Below, one piece after another: positions 35,651 to 49,977 of a stretch of DNA of 64,000 bases (positions are counted from its first letter, which is position 1; the number at the start of each line of letters is the position of its first letter). Source of the DNA: Metellina segmentata (taxonomy: Eukaryota > Arthropoda > Arachnida > Araneae > Tetragnathidae). Both the position numbers and the translations under genes were made by a program. Below the pieces are notes generated by a model. That model was not told the DNA's origin, made no database searches, and was given only the letters and a program-made list of their open reading frames with translations. Location of the stretch: NCBI GenBank assembly GCA_947359465.1, contig OX375873.1, positions 55,771,573 to 55,835,572 of the forward strand, in the 5' to 3' direction.

Positions 35651-38289
35651 GATTCCCATAGAAACCACACCTGCCGAGCGACAAGGAGGCAGAGCATTGC
35701 AATTTCAAAGCTCATCATCCAAGTTCTCAGGCTATATAACTTCTAAGAGAATTGAAATATATTTTTTTATGAGATCACTGTGTAGGGTGTTTGTTACAAA
35801 AATAAAAATAAAAATTTATATTTGTGTGGGATTATCGAGTGGGATGTTTGTTACTACAAAGAGAATTAAAAATTATTTTTGATTGAGATCACTGAATGGG
35901 TGTTTGTTACTAAGATTAGAATTTAAATTAAGATTGTTTTGAGATCACCGAGTGGGGTGTTTATTACTACGAAGAGAATTAAAAAATTTTGTGTGTGTGA
36001 GATCACTGAGTGGGGTGTTTGTTATAAAGATTCCCATAGAAACCACACCTGCCGAGCGACAAGGATGCAGAGCATTGCAATTTCAAAGCTCATCACCCAA
36101 GTTCTCAGGCTATGTAACTTCTTAGAGAAGTGAAATGTATTTTTGTATGAGATCACTAAGTGGGGTGTTTGTTACAAATATTAGAATTAAAAATTTATAT
36201 TTGTGTGGGATTATCGAGTGGGGTGTTTGTTTCTACAAAGATTATTTAAAATTATTTTTGTTTGAGATCACTGAAAGTGTGTTTGTTACTAATATTACAA
36301 TTTAAGTTTAACTTTGTTTGAGATGACCAAGTGGTGTGTTTATTACTATGAAGAGACGTTCAATTTTTTTTGTGTGAGATCATTGAGTATGGGTTTTGGT
36401 ACAAAGATTCCCATAGAAACCACACCTGCCGAGCGACAAGGAGACAGAGCATTGCAATTTCAAAGCTCGTCATCCAAGTTCTCAGGCTATGTAACTTCTA
36501 AGAGAATTGAAATATATTTTTTTATGTAATCACTGTGTAGGGTGTTTGTTTCTGAAATAAGAATTAAAATTTATATTTGTGTGGGATTATCGAGTGGGAT
36601 GTTTGTTACTACAAAGAGAAATAAAAATTATTTTTGATCGAGATCACTGAATGGGTGTTTGTTACTAAGATTAGAATTTAAATTTAGATTGTTTTGAGAT
36701 CACCGAGTGGGGTGTTTATTACTACGAAGAGAATTAAAAAATTTTTTGTGTGTGAAATCACTGAGTGGGGTGTTTGTTATAAAGATTCCCATAGAAACCA
36801 CACCTGCCGAGCGACAAGGATGCAGAGCATTGCAATTTCAAAGCTCATCACCCAAGTTCTCAGGCTATGTAACTTCTAAGAGAATTGAAATATATTTTTT
36901 TATGTAATCACTGTGTAGGGTGTTTGTTTCTGAAATAAGAATTAAAATTTATATTTGTGTGGGATTATCGAGTGGGATGTTTGTTACTACAAAGAGAAAT
37001 AAAAATTATTTTTGATCGAGATCACTGAATGGGTGTTTGTTACTAAGATTAGAATTTAAATTTAGATTGTTTTGAGATCACCGAGTGGGGTGTTTATTAC
37101 TATGAAGAGGCGTTCAATTTTTTTTGTGTGAGATCACTGAGTATGGGTTTTGGTACAAAGATTCCCATAGAAACCACACCTGCCGAGCGACAAGGAGACA
37201 AAGCATTGCAATTTCAAAGCTCGTCATCCAAGTTCTCAGGCTATGTAACTTCTAAGAGAATTGAAATATATTTTTTTATGAGATCACTGTGTGGGGTGTT
37301 TGTTACAAATATTAGAATTAAAATTTATATTTGTGTGGGATTATCGAGTGGGGTATTTTTTACTACGAATATTATTTAAAATTATTTTTGTGTGAGATCA
37401 CGGAATGGGTGTTTGTTACTAAGATTAGAATTTAAATTTAGATTGGTTTGGGATCACCGAGTGGGGTGTTTATTACTACGAAGAGAATTAAAATTTTTTT
37501 TTTGTGTAAGATCATTAAATGGGGTGTTTGTTACAAAGATTCCCATAGAAACCACACTTGCCGAGCGACAAGGAGGCAGAGCATTGCAATTTTAAAGCTC
37601 ATCACCCAAGTTCTCAGGCTATGTAACTTCTAAGAGAAGTGAAATGTATTTTTGTATGAGATCACTATGTGGGGTGTTTGTTACAAATATTAGAATTAAA
37701 AATTTATATTTGTGTGGGATTATCGAGTGGGGTGTTTGTTTCTACAAAGATTATATAAAATTATTTTTGTTTGAGATCACTGAAAGTGTGTTTGTTACTA
37801 ATATTACAATTTAAGTTTAACTTTGTTTGAGATGACCAAGTGGTGTGTTTATTACTATGAAGAGGCGTTCAATTTTTTTTGTGTGAGATCATTGAGTATG
37901 GGTTTTGGTACAAAGATTCCCATAGAAACCACACCTGCCGAGCGACAAGGAGACAGAGCATTGCAATTTCAAAGCTCATCACCCAAGTTCTCAGGCTATG
38001 TAACTTCTAAGAGAAGTGAAATGTATTTTTGTATGAGATCACTATGTGGGGTGTTTGTTACAAATATTAGAATTAAAAATTTATATTTGTGTGGGATTAT
38101 CGAGTGGGGTGTTTGTTTCTACAAAGATTATTTAAAATTATTTTTGTTTGAGATCACTGAAAGTGTGTTTGTTACTAATATTAGAATTTAAGTTTTACTT
38201 TGTTTGAGATGACCAAGTGGGGTGTTTATTACTAGGAAGAGGGGGTCAATTTTTTTTTGTGTGAGATCAATGAGTGGGGTTGATACAAA
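35651..38289 (+). repeat. Seven-unit segment V-I-G-I-G-K-G
   Basis: Cores are at 35651, 36029, 36406, 36784, 37160, 37538 and 37915. The V arm carries TTACTAGGAAGAGG, a marker it shares with V units at 38290, 40931, 46209, 49596, 55605 and 57495. The unit at 36784 has an I front but a G-type back (AGAATTGAAATATA, TATGTAATCACTG). G-K-G at 37160-38289 recurs 11,305 bp downstream. The segment from V to the next V is 2639 bp, seven units. Confidence 0.83.
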
Positions 38290-38669
38290 GATTCCCATAG
38301 AAACCACACCTGCCGAGCGACAAGGAGGCAGAGCATTGCAATTTCAAAGCTCATCATCCAAGTTCTCAGGCTATATAACTTCTAAGAGAATTGAAATATA
38401 TTTTTTTATGAGATCACTGTGTAGGGTGTTTGTTACAAAAATAAAAATAAAAATTTATATTTGTGTGGGATTATCGAGTGGGATGTTTGTTACTACAAAG
38501 AGAATTAAAAATTATTTTTGATTGAGATCACTGAATGGGTGTTTGTTACTAAGATTAGAATTTAAATTTAGATTGTTTTGAGATCACCGAGTGGGGTGTT
38601 TATTACTACGAAGAGAATTAAAAATTTGTGTGTGTGTGTGAGATCACTGAGTGGGGTTTTTGTTATAAA
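37160..38669 (+). repeat. Segmental duplicate, copy 1 (G-K-G-V)
   Basis: This four-unit stretch matches 48465-49977, with cores offset by 11,305-11,306 bp. Private markers shared only by the two copies include GGGGTATTTTTTACTACG in the first G unit (about 37351 and 48656) and TCTACAAAGATTATATAAAA in the K unit (about 37741 and 49047), where others have ATTATTTAAAA. Confidence 0.85.
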
Positions 38670-41600
38670 GATTCTCATAGAAACCACACCTGCCGAGCGA
38701 CAAGGATGCAGAGCATTGCAATTTCAAAGCTCATCACCCAAGTTCTCAGGCTATGTAACTTCTAAGAGAAGTGAAATGTATTTTTTTATGTGATCACTGT
38801 GTAGGGTGTTTGTTTCTGAAATAAGAATTAAAATTTATATTTGTGTGGGATTATCGAGTGGGATGGTTGTTACTACAAATAGAATTAAAAATTATTTTTG
38901 ATTGAGATCACTGAATGGGTGTTTGTTACTAAGATTAGAATTTAAATTTAGATTGTTTTGAGATCACCGAGTAGGGTGTTTATTACTACGAAGAGAATTA
39001 AATTTTTTTTTGTGTGTGAGAACACTGAGTGGGGTGTTTGTTATAAAGATTCCCATAGAAACCACACCTGCCGAGCGACAAGGATGCAGAGCATTGCCAT
39101 TTCAAAGCTCATCACCCAAGTTCTCAGGCTATGTAACTTCTAAGAGAAGTGAAATGTATTTTTGTATGAGATCACTATGTGGGGTGTTTGTTACAAATAT
39201 TAGAATTAAAAATTTATATTTGTGTGGGATTATCGAGTGGGGTGTTTGTTTCTACAAAGATTATTTAAAATTATTTTTGTTTGAGATCACTGAAAGTGTG
39301 TTTGTTACTAATATTAGAATTTAAGTTTTACTTTGTTTGAGATGACCAAGTGGGGTGTTTATTACTACGAAGAGGGGGTCAATTTTTTTTTTGTGTGAGA
39401 TCAATGAGTGGGGTTGATACAAAGATTCCCATAGAAACCACACCTGCCGAGCGACAAGGAGGCAGAGCATTGCAATTTCAAAGCTCATCATCCAAGTTCT
39501 CAGGCTATATAACTTCTAAGAGAATTGAAATATATTTTTTTATGAGATCACTGTGTAGGGTGTTTGTTACAAAAATAAAAATAAAAATTTATATTTGTGT
39601 GGGAATATCGAGTGGGATGTTTGTTACTACAAAGAGAATTAAAAATTTTTTTTGATTGAGATCACTGAATGGGTGTTTAGTACTAATATTTAAATTTAAG
39701 TTTAGATTGGTTTGAGATGACCGAATGGGGTGTTTATTACTATGAAGAGGAGTTCAAATTTTTTTTTTGAGTTCACTGAGTGGGGTTTTTGTTACAAAGA
39801 TTCCCATAGAAACCACACCTGCCGAGCGACAAGGATGCAGAGCATTGCAATTTCAAAGCTCATCACCCAAGTTCTCAGGCTATGTAACTTCTAAGAGAAG
39901 TGAAATGTATTTTTTTATGTGATCACTGTGTAGGGTGTTTGTTTCTGAAATAAGAATTAAAATTTATATTTGCGTGGGATTATCGAGTGGGATGTTTGTT
40001 ACTACAAAGAGAATTAAAAATTATTTTTGATTGAGATCACTGAATGGGTGTTTGTTACTAAGATTAGAATTTAAATTAAGATTGTTTTGAGATCACCGAG
40101 TGGGGTGTTTATTACTACGAAGAGAATTAAAAAATTTTTTGTGTGTGTGAGATCACTGAGTGGGGTGTTTGTTATAAAGATTCCCATAGAAACCACACCT
40201 GCCGAGCGACAAGGATGCAGAGCATTGCAATTTCAAAGCTCATTACCCAAGTTCTCAGGCTATGTAACTTCTAAGAGAAGTGAAATGTATTTTTGTATGA
40301 GATCACTATGTGGGGTATTTGTTACAAATATTAGAATTAAAAATTTATATTTGTGTGGGATTATCGAGTGGGGTGTTTGTTTCTACAAAGATTATTTAAA
40401 ATTATTTTTGTTTGAGATCACTGAAAGTGTGTTTGTTACTAATATTACAATTTAAGTTTAACTTTGTTTGAGATGACCAAATGGTGTGTTTATTACTATG
40501 AAGAGGCGTTCAATTTTTTTTGTGTGAGATCATTGAGTATGGGTTTTGGTACAAAGATTCCCATAGAAACCACACCTGCCGAGCGACAAGGAGACAGAGC
40601 ATTGCAATTTCAAAGCTCATCACCCAAGTTCTCAGGCTATGTAACTTCTAAGAGAAGTGAAATGTATTTTTGTATGAGATCACTATGTGGGGTGTTTGTT
40701 ACAAATATTAGAATTAAAAATTTATATTTGTGTGGGATTATCGAGTGGGCTGTTTGTTTCTACAAAGATTATTTAAAATTATTTTTGTTTGAGATCACTG
40801 AAAGTGTGTTTGTTACTAATATTAGAATTTAAGTTTTACTTTGTTTGAGATGACCAAGTGGGGTGTTTATTACTAGGAAGAGGGGGTCAATTTTTTTTTG
40901 TGTGAGATCAATGAGTGGGGTTGATACAAAGATTCCCATAGAAACCACACCTGCCGAGCGACAAGGAGGCAGAGCATTGCAATTTCAAAGCTCATCATCC
41001 AAGTTCTCAGGCTATATAACTTCTAAGAGAATTGAAATATATTTTTTTATGAGATCACTGTGTAGGGTGTTTGTTACAAAAATAAAAATAAAAATTTATA
41101 TTTGTGTGGGATTATCGAGTGGGATGTTTGTTACTACAAAGAGAATTAAAAATTATTTTTGATTGAGATCACTGAATGGGTGTTTGTTACTAAGATTAGA
41201 ATTTAAATTTAGATTGTTTTGAGATCACCGAGTGGGGTGTTTATTACTACGAAGAGAATTAAAAATTTGTGTGTGTGTGTGAGATCACTGAGTGGGGTTT
41301 TTGTTATAAAGATTCCCATAGAAACCACACCTGCCGAGCGACAAGGATGCAGAGCATTGCAATTTCAAAGCTCATCACCCAAGTTCTCAGGCTATGTAAC
41401 TTCTAAGAGAAGTGAAATGTATTTTTGTATGAGATCACTATGTGGGGTGTTTGTTACAAATATTAGAATTAAAAATTTATATTTGTGTGGGATTATCGAG
41501 TGGGGTGTTTGTTTCTACAAAGATTATTTAAAATTATTTTTGTTTGAGATCACTGAAAGTGTGTTTGTTACTAATATTAGAATTTAAGTTTAACTTTGTT

Positions 41601-42439
41601 TGAGATGACCAAGTGGGGTGTTTATTACTTCGAAGAGGCGTTCAATTTTTTTTTTGAGTTCACTGAGAGGGGTTTTTGTTACAAAGATTCCCATAGAAAC
41701 CACACCTGCCGAGCGACAAGGATGCAGAGCATTGCAATTTCAAAGCTCATCACCCAAGTTCTCAGGCTATGTAACTTCTAAGAGAAGTGAAATGTATTTT
41801 TTTATGTGATCACTGTGTAGGGTGTTTGTTTCTGAAATAAGAATTAAAATTTATATTTGTGTGGGATTATCGAGTGGGATGGTTGTTACTACAAATAGAA
41901 TTAAAAATTAATTTTGATTGAGATCACTGAATGGGTGTTTGTTACTAAGATTAGAATTTAAATTTAGATTGTTTTGAGATCACCGAGTAGGGTGTTTATT
42001 ACTACGAAGAGAATTAAATTTTTTTTTGTGTGTGAGAACACTGAGTGGGGTGTTTGTTATAAAGATTCCCATAGAAACCACACCTGCCGAGCGACAAGGA
42101 TGCAGAGCATTGCCATTTCAAAGCTCATCACCCAAGTTCTCAGGCTATGTAACTTCTAAGAGAAGTGAAATGTATTTTTGTATGAGATCACTATGTGGGG
42201 TGTTTGTTACAAATATTAGAATTAAAAATTTATATTTGTGTGGGATTATCGAGTGGGGTGTTTGTTTCTACAAAGATTATTTAAAATTATTTTTGTTTGA
42301 GATCACTGAAAGTGTGTTTGTTACTAATATTAGAATTTAAGTTTTACTTTGTTTGAGATGACCAAGTGGGGTGTTTATTACTACGAAGAGGGGGTCAATT
42401 TTTTTTTTGTGTGAGATCAATGAGTGGGGTTGATACAAA
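38290..42439 (+). repeat. Mixed block V-I-I, V-F-I-G, V-I-F-I
   Basis: Cores are at 38290, 38670, 39048, 39424, 39799, 40179, 40556, 40931, 41311, 41686 and 42064. It contains the start of an eight-unit (3015-3016 bp) duplication: 39048, 39424, 39799, 40179 and 40556 correspond to 42064, 42440, 42814, 43194 and 43571. Shared markers include GGGATGGTTGTTACTAC (38860, 41876), GTGGGAATATCGAG (about 39600, 42616) and GGGGTATTTGTTACAAAT (about 40313, 43328). Confidence 0.83.
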
Positions 42440-45400
42440 GATTCCCATAGAAACCACACCTGCCGAGCGACAAGGAGGCAGAGCATTGCAATTTCAAAGC
42501 TCATCATCCAAGTTCTCAGGCTATATAACTTCTAAGAGAATTGAAATATATTTTTTTATGAGATCACTGTGTAGGGTGTTTGTTACAAAAATAAAAATAA
42601 AAATTTATATTTGTGTGGGAATATCGAGTGGGATGTTTGTTACTACAAAGAGAATTAAAAATTTTTTTTGATTGAGATCACTGAATGGGTGTTTAGTACT
42701 AATATTTAAATTTAAGTTTAGATTGGTTTGAGATGACCGAATGGGGTGTTTATTACTATGAAGAGGAGTTCAATTTTTTTTTTGAGTTCACTGAGTGGGG
42801 TTTTTGTTACAAAGATTCCCATAGAAACCACACCTGCCGAGCGACAAGGATGCAGAGCATTGCAATTTCAAAGCTCATCACCCAAGTTCTCAGGCTATGT
42901 AACTTCTAAGAGAAGTGAAATGTATTTTTTTATGTGATCACTGTGTAGGGTGTTTGTTTCTGAAATAAGAATTAAAATTTATATTTGCGTGGGATTATCG
43001 AGTGGGATGTTTGTTACTACAAAGAGAATTAAAAATTATTTTTGATTGAGATCACTGAATGGGTGTTTGTTACTAAGATTAGAATTTAAATTAAGATTGT
43101 TTTGAGATCACCGAGTGGGGTGTTTATTACTACGAAGAGAATTAAAAAATTTTTTGTGTGTGTGAGATCACTGAGTGGGGTGTTTGTTATAAAGATTCCC
43201 ATAGAAACCACACCTGCCGAGCGACAAGGATGCAGAGCATTGCAATTTCAAAGCTCATTACCCAAGTTCTCAGGCTATGTAACTTCTAAGAGAAGTGAAA
43301 TGTATTTTTGTATGAGATCACTATGTGGGGTATTTGTTACAAATATTAGAATTAAAAATTTATATTTGTGTGGGATTATCGAGTGGGGTGTTTGTTTCTA
43401 CAAAGATTATTTAAAATTATTTTTGTTTGAGATCACTGAAAGTGTGTTTGTTACTAATATTACAATTTAAGTTTAACTTTGTTTGAGATGACCAAATGGT
43501 GTGTTTATTACTATGAAGAGGCGTTCAATTTTTTTTGTGTGAGATCATTGGGTATAAGTTTTGGTACAAAGATTCCCATAGAAACCACACCTGCCGAGCG
43601 ACAAGAAGACAGAGCATTGCAATTTCAAAGCTCGTCATCCAAGTTCTCAGGCTATGTAACTTCTAAGAGAATTGAAATATATTTTTTTATGTAATCAATG
43701 TGTAGGGTGTTTGTTTCTGAAATAAGAATTAAAATTTATATTTGTGTGGGATTATCGAGTGGGATGTTTGTTACTACAAAGAGAATTAAAAATTATTTTT
43801 GATCGAGATCACTGAATGGGTGTTTGTTACTAAGATTAGAATTTAAATTTAGATTGTTTTGAGATCACCGAGTGCGGTGTTTATTACTACGAAGAGAATT
43901 AAAAAATTTTTTGTGTGTGAAATCACTGAGTGGGGTGTTTGTTATAAAGATTCCCATAGAAACCACACCTGCCGAGCGACAAGGAGACAGAGCATTGCAA
44001 TTTCAAAGCTCATCACCCAAGTTCTCAGGCTATGTAACTTCTAAGAGAAGTGAAATGTATTTTTGTATGAGATCACTATGTGGGGTGTTTGTTACAAATA
44101 TTAGAATTAAAAATTTATATTTGATTGGGATTATCGAGTGGGGTGTTTGTTTCTACAAAGATTATTTAAAATAATTTTTGTTTGAGATCACTGAAAGTGT
44201 GTTTGTTACTAATATTAGAATTTAAGTTTTACTTTGTTTGAGATGACCAAGTGGGGTGTTTATTACTACGAAGAGGGTGTCAATTTTTTTTTTGTGTGAG
44301 ATCAATGAGTGGGGTTGATACAAAGATTCCCATAGAAACCACACCTGCCGAGCGACAAGGAGGCAGAGCATTGCAATTTCAAAGCTCATCATCCAAGTTC
44401 TCAGGCTATATAACTTCTAAGAGAATTGAAATATATTTTTTTATGAGATCACTGTGTAGGGTGTTTGTTACAAAAATAAAAATAAAAATTTATATTTGTG
44501 TGGGATTATCGAGTGGGATGTTTGTTACTACAAAGAGAATTAAAAATTATTTTTGATTGAGATCACTGAATGGGTGTTTAGTACTAATATTTAAATTTAA
44601 GTTTAGATTGGTTTGAGATGACCGAATGGGGTGTTTATTACTATGAAGAGGAGTTCAATTTTTTTTTTGAGTTCACTGAGTGGGGTTTTTGTTACAAAGA
44701 TTCCCATAGAAACCACACCTGCCGAGCGACAAGGATGCAGAGCATTGCAATTTCAGAGCTCATCACCCAAGTTCTCAGGCTATGTAACTTCTAAGAGAAG
44801 TGAAATGTATTTTTTTATGTGATCACTGTGTAGGGTGTTTGTTTCTGAAATAAGAATTAAAATTTATATTTGTGTGGGATTATCGAGTGGGATGTTTGTT
44901 ACTACAAAGAGAATTAAAAATTATTTTTGATTGAGATCACTGAATGGGTGTTTGTTACTAAGATTAGAATTTAAATTAAGATTGTTTTGAGATCACCGAG
45001 TGGGGTGTTTATTACTACGAAGAGAATTAAAAAAATTTTTTTGTGTGTGAGATCACTGAGTGGGGTGTTTGTTATAAAGATTCCCATAGAAACCACACCT
45101 GCCGAGCGACAAGGATGCAGAGCATTGCAATTTCAAAGCTCATCACCCAAGTTCTCAGGCTATGTAACTTCTTAGAGAAGTGAAATGTATTTTTGTATGA
45201 GATCACTATGTGGGGTGTTTGTTACAAATATTAGAATTAAAAATTTATATTTGTGTGGGATTATCGAGTGGGGTGTTTGTTTCTACAAAGATTATTTAAA
45301 ATTATTTTTGTTTGAGATCACTGAAAGTGTGTTTGTTACTAATATTACAATTTAAGTTTAACTTTGTTTGAGATGACCAAGTGGTGTGTTTATTACTATG

Positions 45401-47716
45401 AAGAGACGTTCAATTTTTTTTGTGTGAGATCATTGAGTATGGGTTTTGGTACAAAGATTCCCATAGAAACCACACCTGCCGAGCGACAAGGAGACAGAGC
45501 ATTGCAATTTCAAAGCTCGTCATCCAAGTTCTCAGGCTATGTAACTTCTAAGAGAATTGAAATATATTTTTTTATGTAATCACTGTGTAGGGTGTTTGTT
45601 TCTGAAATAAGAATTAAAATTTATATTTGTGTGGGATTATCGAGTGGGATGTTTGTTACTACAAAGAGAAATAAAAATTATTTTTGATCGAGATCACTGA
45701 ATGGGTGTTTGTTACTAAGATTAGAATTTAAATTTAGATTGTTTTGAGATCACCGAGTGGGGTGTTTATTACTACGAAGAGAATTAAAAAAATTTTTGTG
45801 TGTGAAATCACTGAGTGGGGTGTTTGTTATAAAGATTCCCATAGAAACCACACCTGCCGAGCGACAAGGATGCAGAGCATTGCAATTTCAAAGCTCATCA
45901 CCCAAGTTCTCAGGCTATGTAACTTCTAAGAGAAGTGAAATGTATTTTTGTATGAGATCACTATGTGGGGTGTTTGTTACAAATATTAGAATTAAAAATT
46001 TATATTTGTGTGGGATTATCGAGTGGGGTGTTTGTTTCTACAAAGATTATTTAAAATTATTTTTGTTTGAGATCACTGAAAGTGTGTTTGTTACTAATAT
46101 TAGAATTTAAGTTTTACTTTGTTTGAGATGACCAAGTGGGGTGTTTATTACTAGGAAGAGGGGGTCAATTTTTTTTTGTGTGAGATCAATGAGTGGGGTT
46201 GATACAAAGATTCCCATAGAAACCACACCTGCCGAGCGACAAGGAGGCAGAGCATTGCAATTTCAAAGCTCATCATCCAAGTTCTCAGGCTATATAACTT
46301 CTAAGAGAATTGAAATATATTTTTTATGAGATCACTGTGTAGGGTGTTTGTTACAAAAATAAAAATAAAAATTTATATTTGTGTGGGATTATCGAGTGGG
46401 ATGTTTGTTACTACAAAGAGAATTAAAAATTATTTTTGATTGAGATCACTGAATGGGTGTTTGTTACTAAGATTAGAATTTAAATTAAGATTGTTTTGAG
46501 ATCACCGAGTGGGGTGTTTATTACTACGAAGAGAATTAAAAAATTTTGTGTGTGTGTGAGATCACTGAGTGGGGTGTTTGTTATAAAGATTCCCATAGAA
46601 ACCACACCTGCCGAGCGACAAGGATGCAGAGCATTGCAATTTCAAAGCTCATCACCCAAGTTCTCAGGCTATGTAACTTCTTAGAGAAGTGAAATGTATC
46701 TTTGTATGAGATCACTATGTGGGGTGTTTGTTACAAATATTAGAATTAAAAATTTATATTTGTGTGGGATTATCGAGTGGGGTGTTTGTTTCTACAAAGA
46801 TTATTTAAAATTATTTTTGTTTGAGATCACTGAAAGTGTGTTTGTTACTAATATTACAATTTAAGTTTAACTTTGTTTGAGATGACCAAGTGGTGTGTTT
46901 ATTACTATGAAGAGGCGTTCAATTTTTTTTGTGTGAGATCATTGAGTATTTGTTTTGGTACAAAGATTCCCATAGAAACCACACCTGCCGAGCGACAAGG
47001 AGACAGAGCATTGCAATTTCAAAGCTCGTCATCCAAGTTCTCAGGCTATGTAACTTCTAAGAGAATTGAAATATATTTTTTTATGTAATCACTGTGTAGG
47101 GTGTTTGTTTCTGAAATAAGAATTAAAATTTATATTTGTGTGGGATTATCGAGTGGGATGTTTGTTACTACAAAGAGAAATAAAAATTATTTTTGATCGA
47201 GATCACTGAATGGGTGTTTGTTACTAAGATTAGAATTTAAATTTAGATTGTTTTGAGATCACCGAGTGGGGTGTTTATTACTACGAAGAGAATTAAAAAA
47301 TTTTTTGTGTGTGAAATCACTGAGTGGGGATTTTGTTATAAAGATTCCCATAGAAACCACACCTGCCGAGCGACAAGGATGCAGAGCATTGCAATTTCAA
47401 AGCTCATCACCCAAGTTCTTAGGCTATGTAACTTCTAAGAGAAGTGAAATGTATTTTTGTATGAGATCACTATGTGGGGTGTTTGTTACAAATATTAGAA
47501 TTAAAAATTTATATTTGTGTGAGATTATCGAGTGGGGTGTTTGTTTCTACAAAGATTATTTAAAATTATTTTTGTTTGAGATCACTGAAAGTGTGTTTGT
47601 TACTAATATTAGAATTTAAGTTTTACTTTGTTTGAGATGACCAAGTGGGGCGTTTATTACTTCGAAGAGGGGGTCAATTTTTTTTGTGTGAGATCAATGA
47701 GTGGGGTTGATACAAA
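42440..47716 (+). repeat. V-F-I-G-I pentamers and a V-I-G-I tetramer
   Basis: Cores from 42440 read VFIGI, from 44325 VFIGI, and from 46209 VIGI. V-to-V distances are 1885, 1884 and 1508 bp. This is the same repeat class as 22-35.7 kb, resumed after the rearranged interval. In the I units at 45079 and 46588 the core ends CTTCTTAGAGAAG instead of CTTCTAAGAGAAG; 46588 also has GTATCTTTG in place of GTATTTTTG. Confidence 0.85.
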
Positions 47717-48464
47717 GATTCCCATAGAAACCACACCTGCCGAGCGACAAGGAGGCAGAGCATTGCAATTTCAAAGCTCATCATCCAAGTTCTCAGGCTA
47801 TATAACTTCTAAGAGAATTGAAATATATTTTTTTATGAGATCACTGTGTAGGGTGTTTGTTACAAAAATAAGAATTAAAATTTATATTTGTGTGGGATTA
47901 TCGAGTGGGATGTTTGTTACTACAAAGAGAATTAAAAATTATTTTTGATTGAGATCACTGAATGGGTGTTTAGTACTAATATTTAAATTTAAGTTTAGAT
48001 TGGTTTGAGATGACCGAATGGGGTGTTTATTACTATGAAGAGGCGTTCAATTTTTTTTGAGTTCACTGAGTGGGGTTTTTGTTACAAAGATTCCCATAGA
48101 AACCACACCTGCCGAGCGACAAGGATGCAGAGCATTGCAATTTCAAAGCTCATCACCCAAGTTCTCAGGCTATGTAACTTCTAAGAGAAGTGAAATGTAT
48201 TTTTTTATGTGATCACTGTGTAGGGTGTTTGTTTCTCAAATAAGAATTAAAATGTATATTTGTGTGGGATTATCGAGTGGGATGTTTGTTACTACAAAGA
48301 GAATTAAAAATAATTTTTGATTGAGATTACTGAATGGGTGTTTGTTACTAAGATTAGAATTTAAATTTATCTTTGTTTGAGATGACCAAGTGGTGTGTTT
48401 ATTACTATGAAGAGGCGTTCAATTTTTTTTGTGTGAGATCACTGAGTATGGGTTTTGGTACAAA

Positions 48465-49977
48465 GATTCCCATAGAAACCACACCTGCCGAGCGACAAGG
48501 AGACAAAGCATTGCAATTTCAAATCTCGTCATCCAAGTTCTCAGGCTATGTAACTTCTAAGAGAATTGAAATATATTTTTTTATGAGATCACTGTGTGGG
48601 GTGTTTGTTACAAATATTAGAATTAAAATTTATATTTGTGTGGGATTATCGAGTGGGGTATTTTTTACTACGAATATTATTTAAAATTATTTTTGTGAGA
48701 GATCACGGAATGGGTGTTTGTTACTAAGATTAGAATTTAAATTTAGATTGGTTTGGGATCACCGAGTGGGGTGTTTATTACTACGAAGAGAATTAAAATT
48801 TTTTTTTTGTGTAAGATCATTAAATGGGGTGTTTGTTACAAAGATTCCCATAGAAACCACACTTGCCGAGCGACAAGGAGGCAGAGCATTGCAATTTTAA
48901 AGCTCATCACCCAAGTTCTCAGGCTATGTAACTTCTAAGAGAAGTGAAATGTATTTTTGTATGAGATCACTATGTGGGGTGTTTGTTACAAATATTAGAA
49001 TTAAAAATTTATATTTGTGTGGGATTATCGAGTGGGGTGTTTGTTTCTACAAAGATTATATAAAATTATTTTTGTTTGAGATCACTGAAAGTGTGTTTGT
49101 TACTAATATTACAATTTAAGTTTAACTTTGTTTGAGATGACCAAGTGGTGTGTTTATTACTATGAAGAGGCGTTCAATTTTTTTTGTGTGAGATCATTGA
49201 GTATGGGTTTTGGTACAAAGATTCCCATAGAAACCACACCTGCCGAGCGACAAGGAGACAGAGCATTGCAATTTCAAAGCTCATCACCCAAGTTCTCAGG
49301 CTATGTAACTTCTAAGAGAAGTGAAATGTATTTTTGTATGAGATCACTATGTGGGGTGTTTGTTACAAATATTAGAATTAAAAATTTATATTTGTGTGGG
49401 ATTATCGAGTGGGGTGTTTGTTTCTACAAAGATTATTTAAAATTATTTTTGTTTGAGATCACTGAAAGTGTGTTTGTTACTAATATTAGAATTTAAGTTT
49501 TACTTTGTTTGAGATGACCAAGTGGGGTGTTTATTACTAGGAAGAGGGGGTCAATTTTTTTTTTGTGTGAGATCAATGAGTGGGGTTGATACAAAGATTC
49601 CCATAGAAACCACACCTGCCGAGCGACAAGGAGGCAGAGCATTGCAATTTCAAAGCTCATCATCCAAGTTCTCAGGCTATATAACTTCTAAGAGAATTGA
49701 AATATATTTTTTTATGAGATCACTGTGTAGGGTGTTTGTTACAAAAATAAAAATAAAAATTTATATTTGTGTGGGATTATCGAGTGGGATGTTTGTTACT
49801 ACAAAGAGAATTAAAAATTATTTTTGATTGAGATCACTGAATGGGTGTTTGTTACTAAGATTAGAATTTAAATTTAGATTGTTTTGAGATCACCGAGTGG
49901 GGTGTTTATTACTACGAAGAGAATTAAAAATTTGTGTGTGTGTGTGTGAGATCACTGAGTGGGGTTTTTGTTATAAA
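48465..49977 (+). repeat. Segmental duplicate, copy 2 (G-K-G-V)
   Basis: This is the partner of 37160-38669. It differs by a few substitutions, for example TTTCAAATCTCGTC for TTTCAAAGCTCGTC at 48525 and TTGTGAGAGATC for TTGTGTGAGATC near 48694. Confidence 0.85.
49934..49948 (+). repeat. Short (GT)7 tract
   Basis: Before the I core at 49978 the tail is A5T3 followed by GT x7 and G. The matching units at 38670 and 41311 have A5T3 and one GT less. This is the longest GT tract I noticed in the array; most I units have three to five GT steps after a longer T-run. Confidence 0.85.

Noticed and set aside
49934..49948. GT tract as a Z-DNA or regulatory element
   Set aside because: Only 15 bases, and it varies between sister units by one GT step; it is better seen as part of the A/T/GT tail variation.
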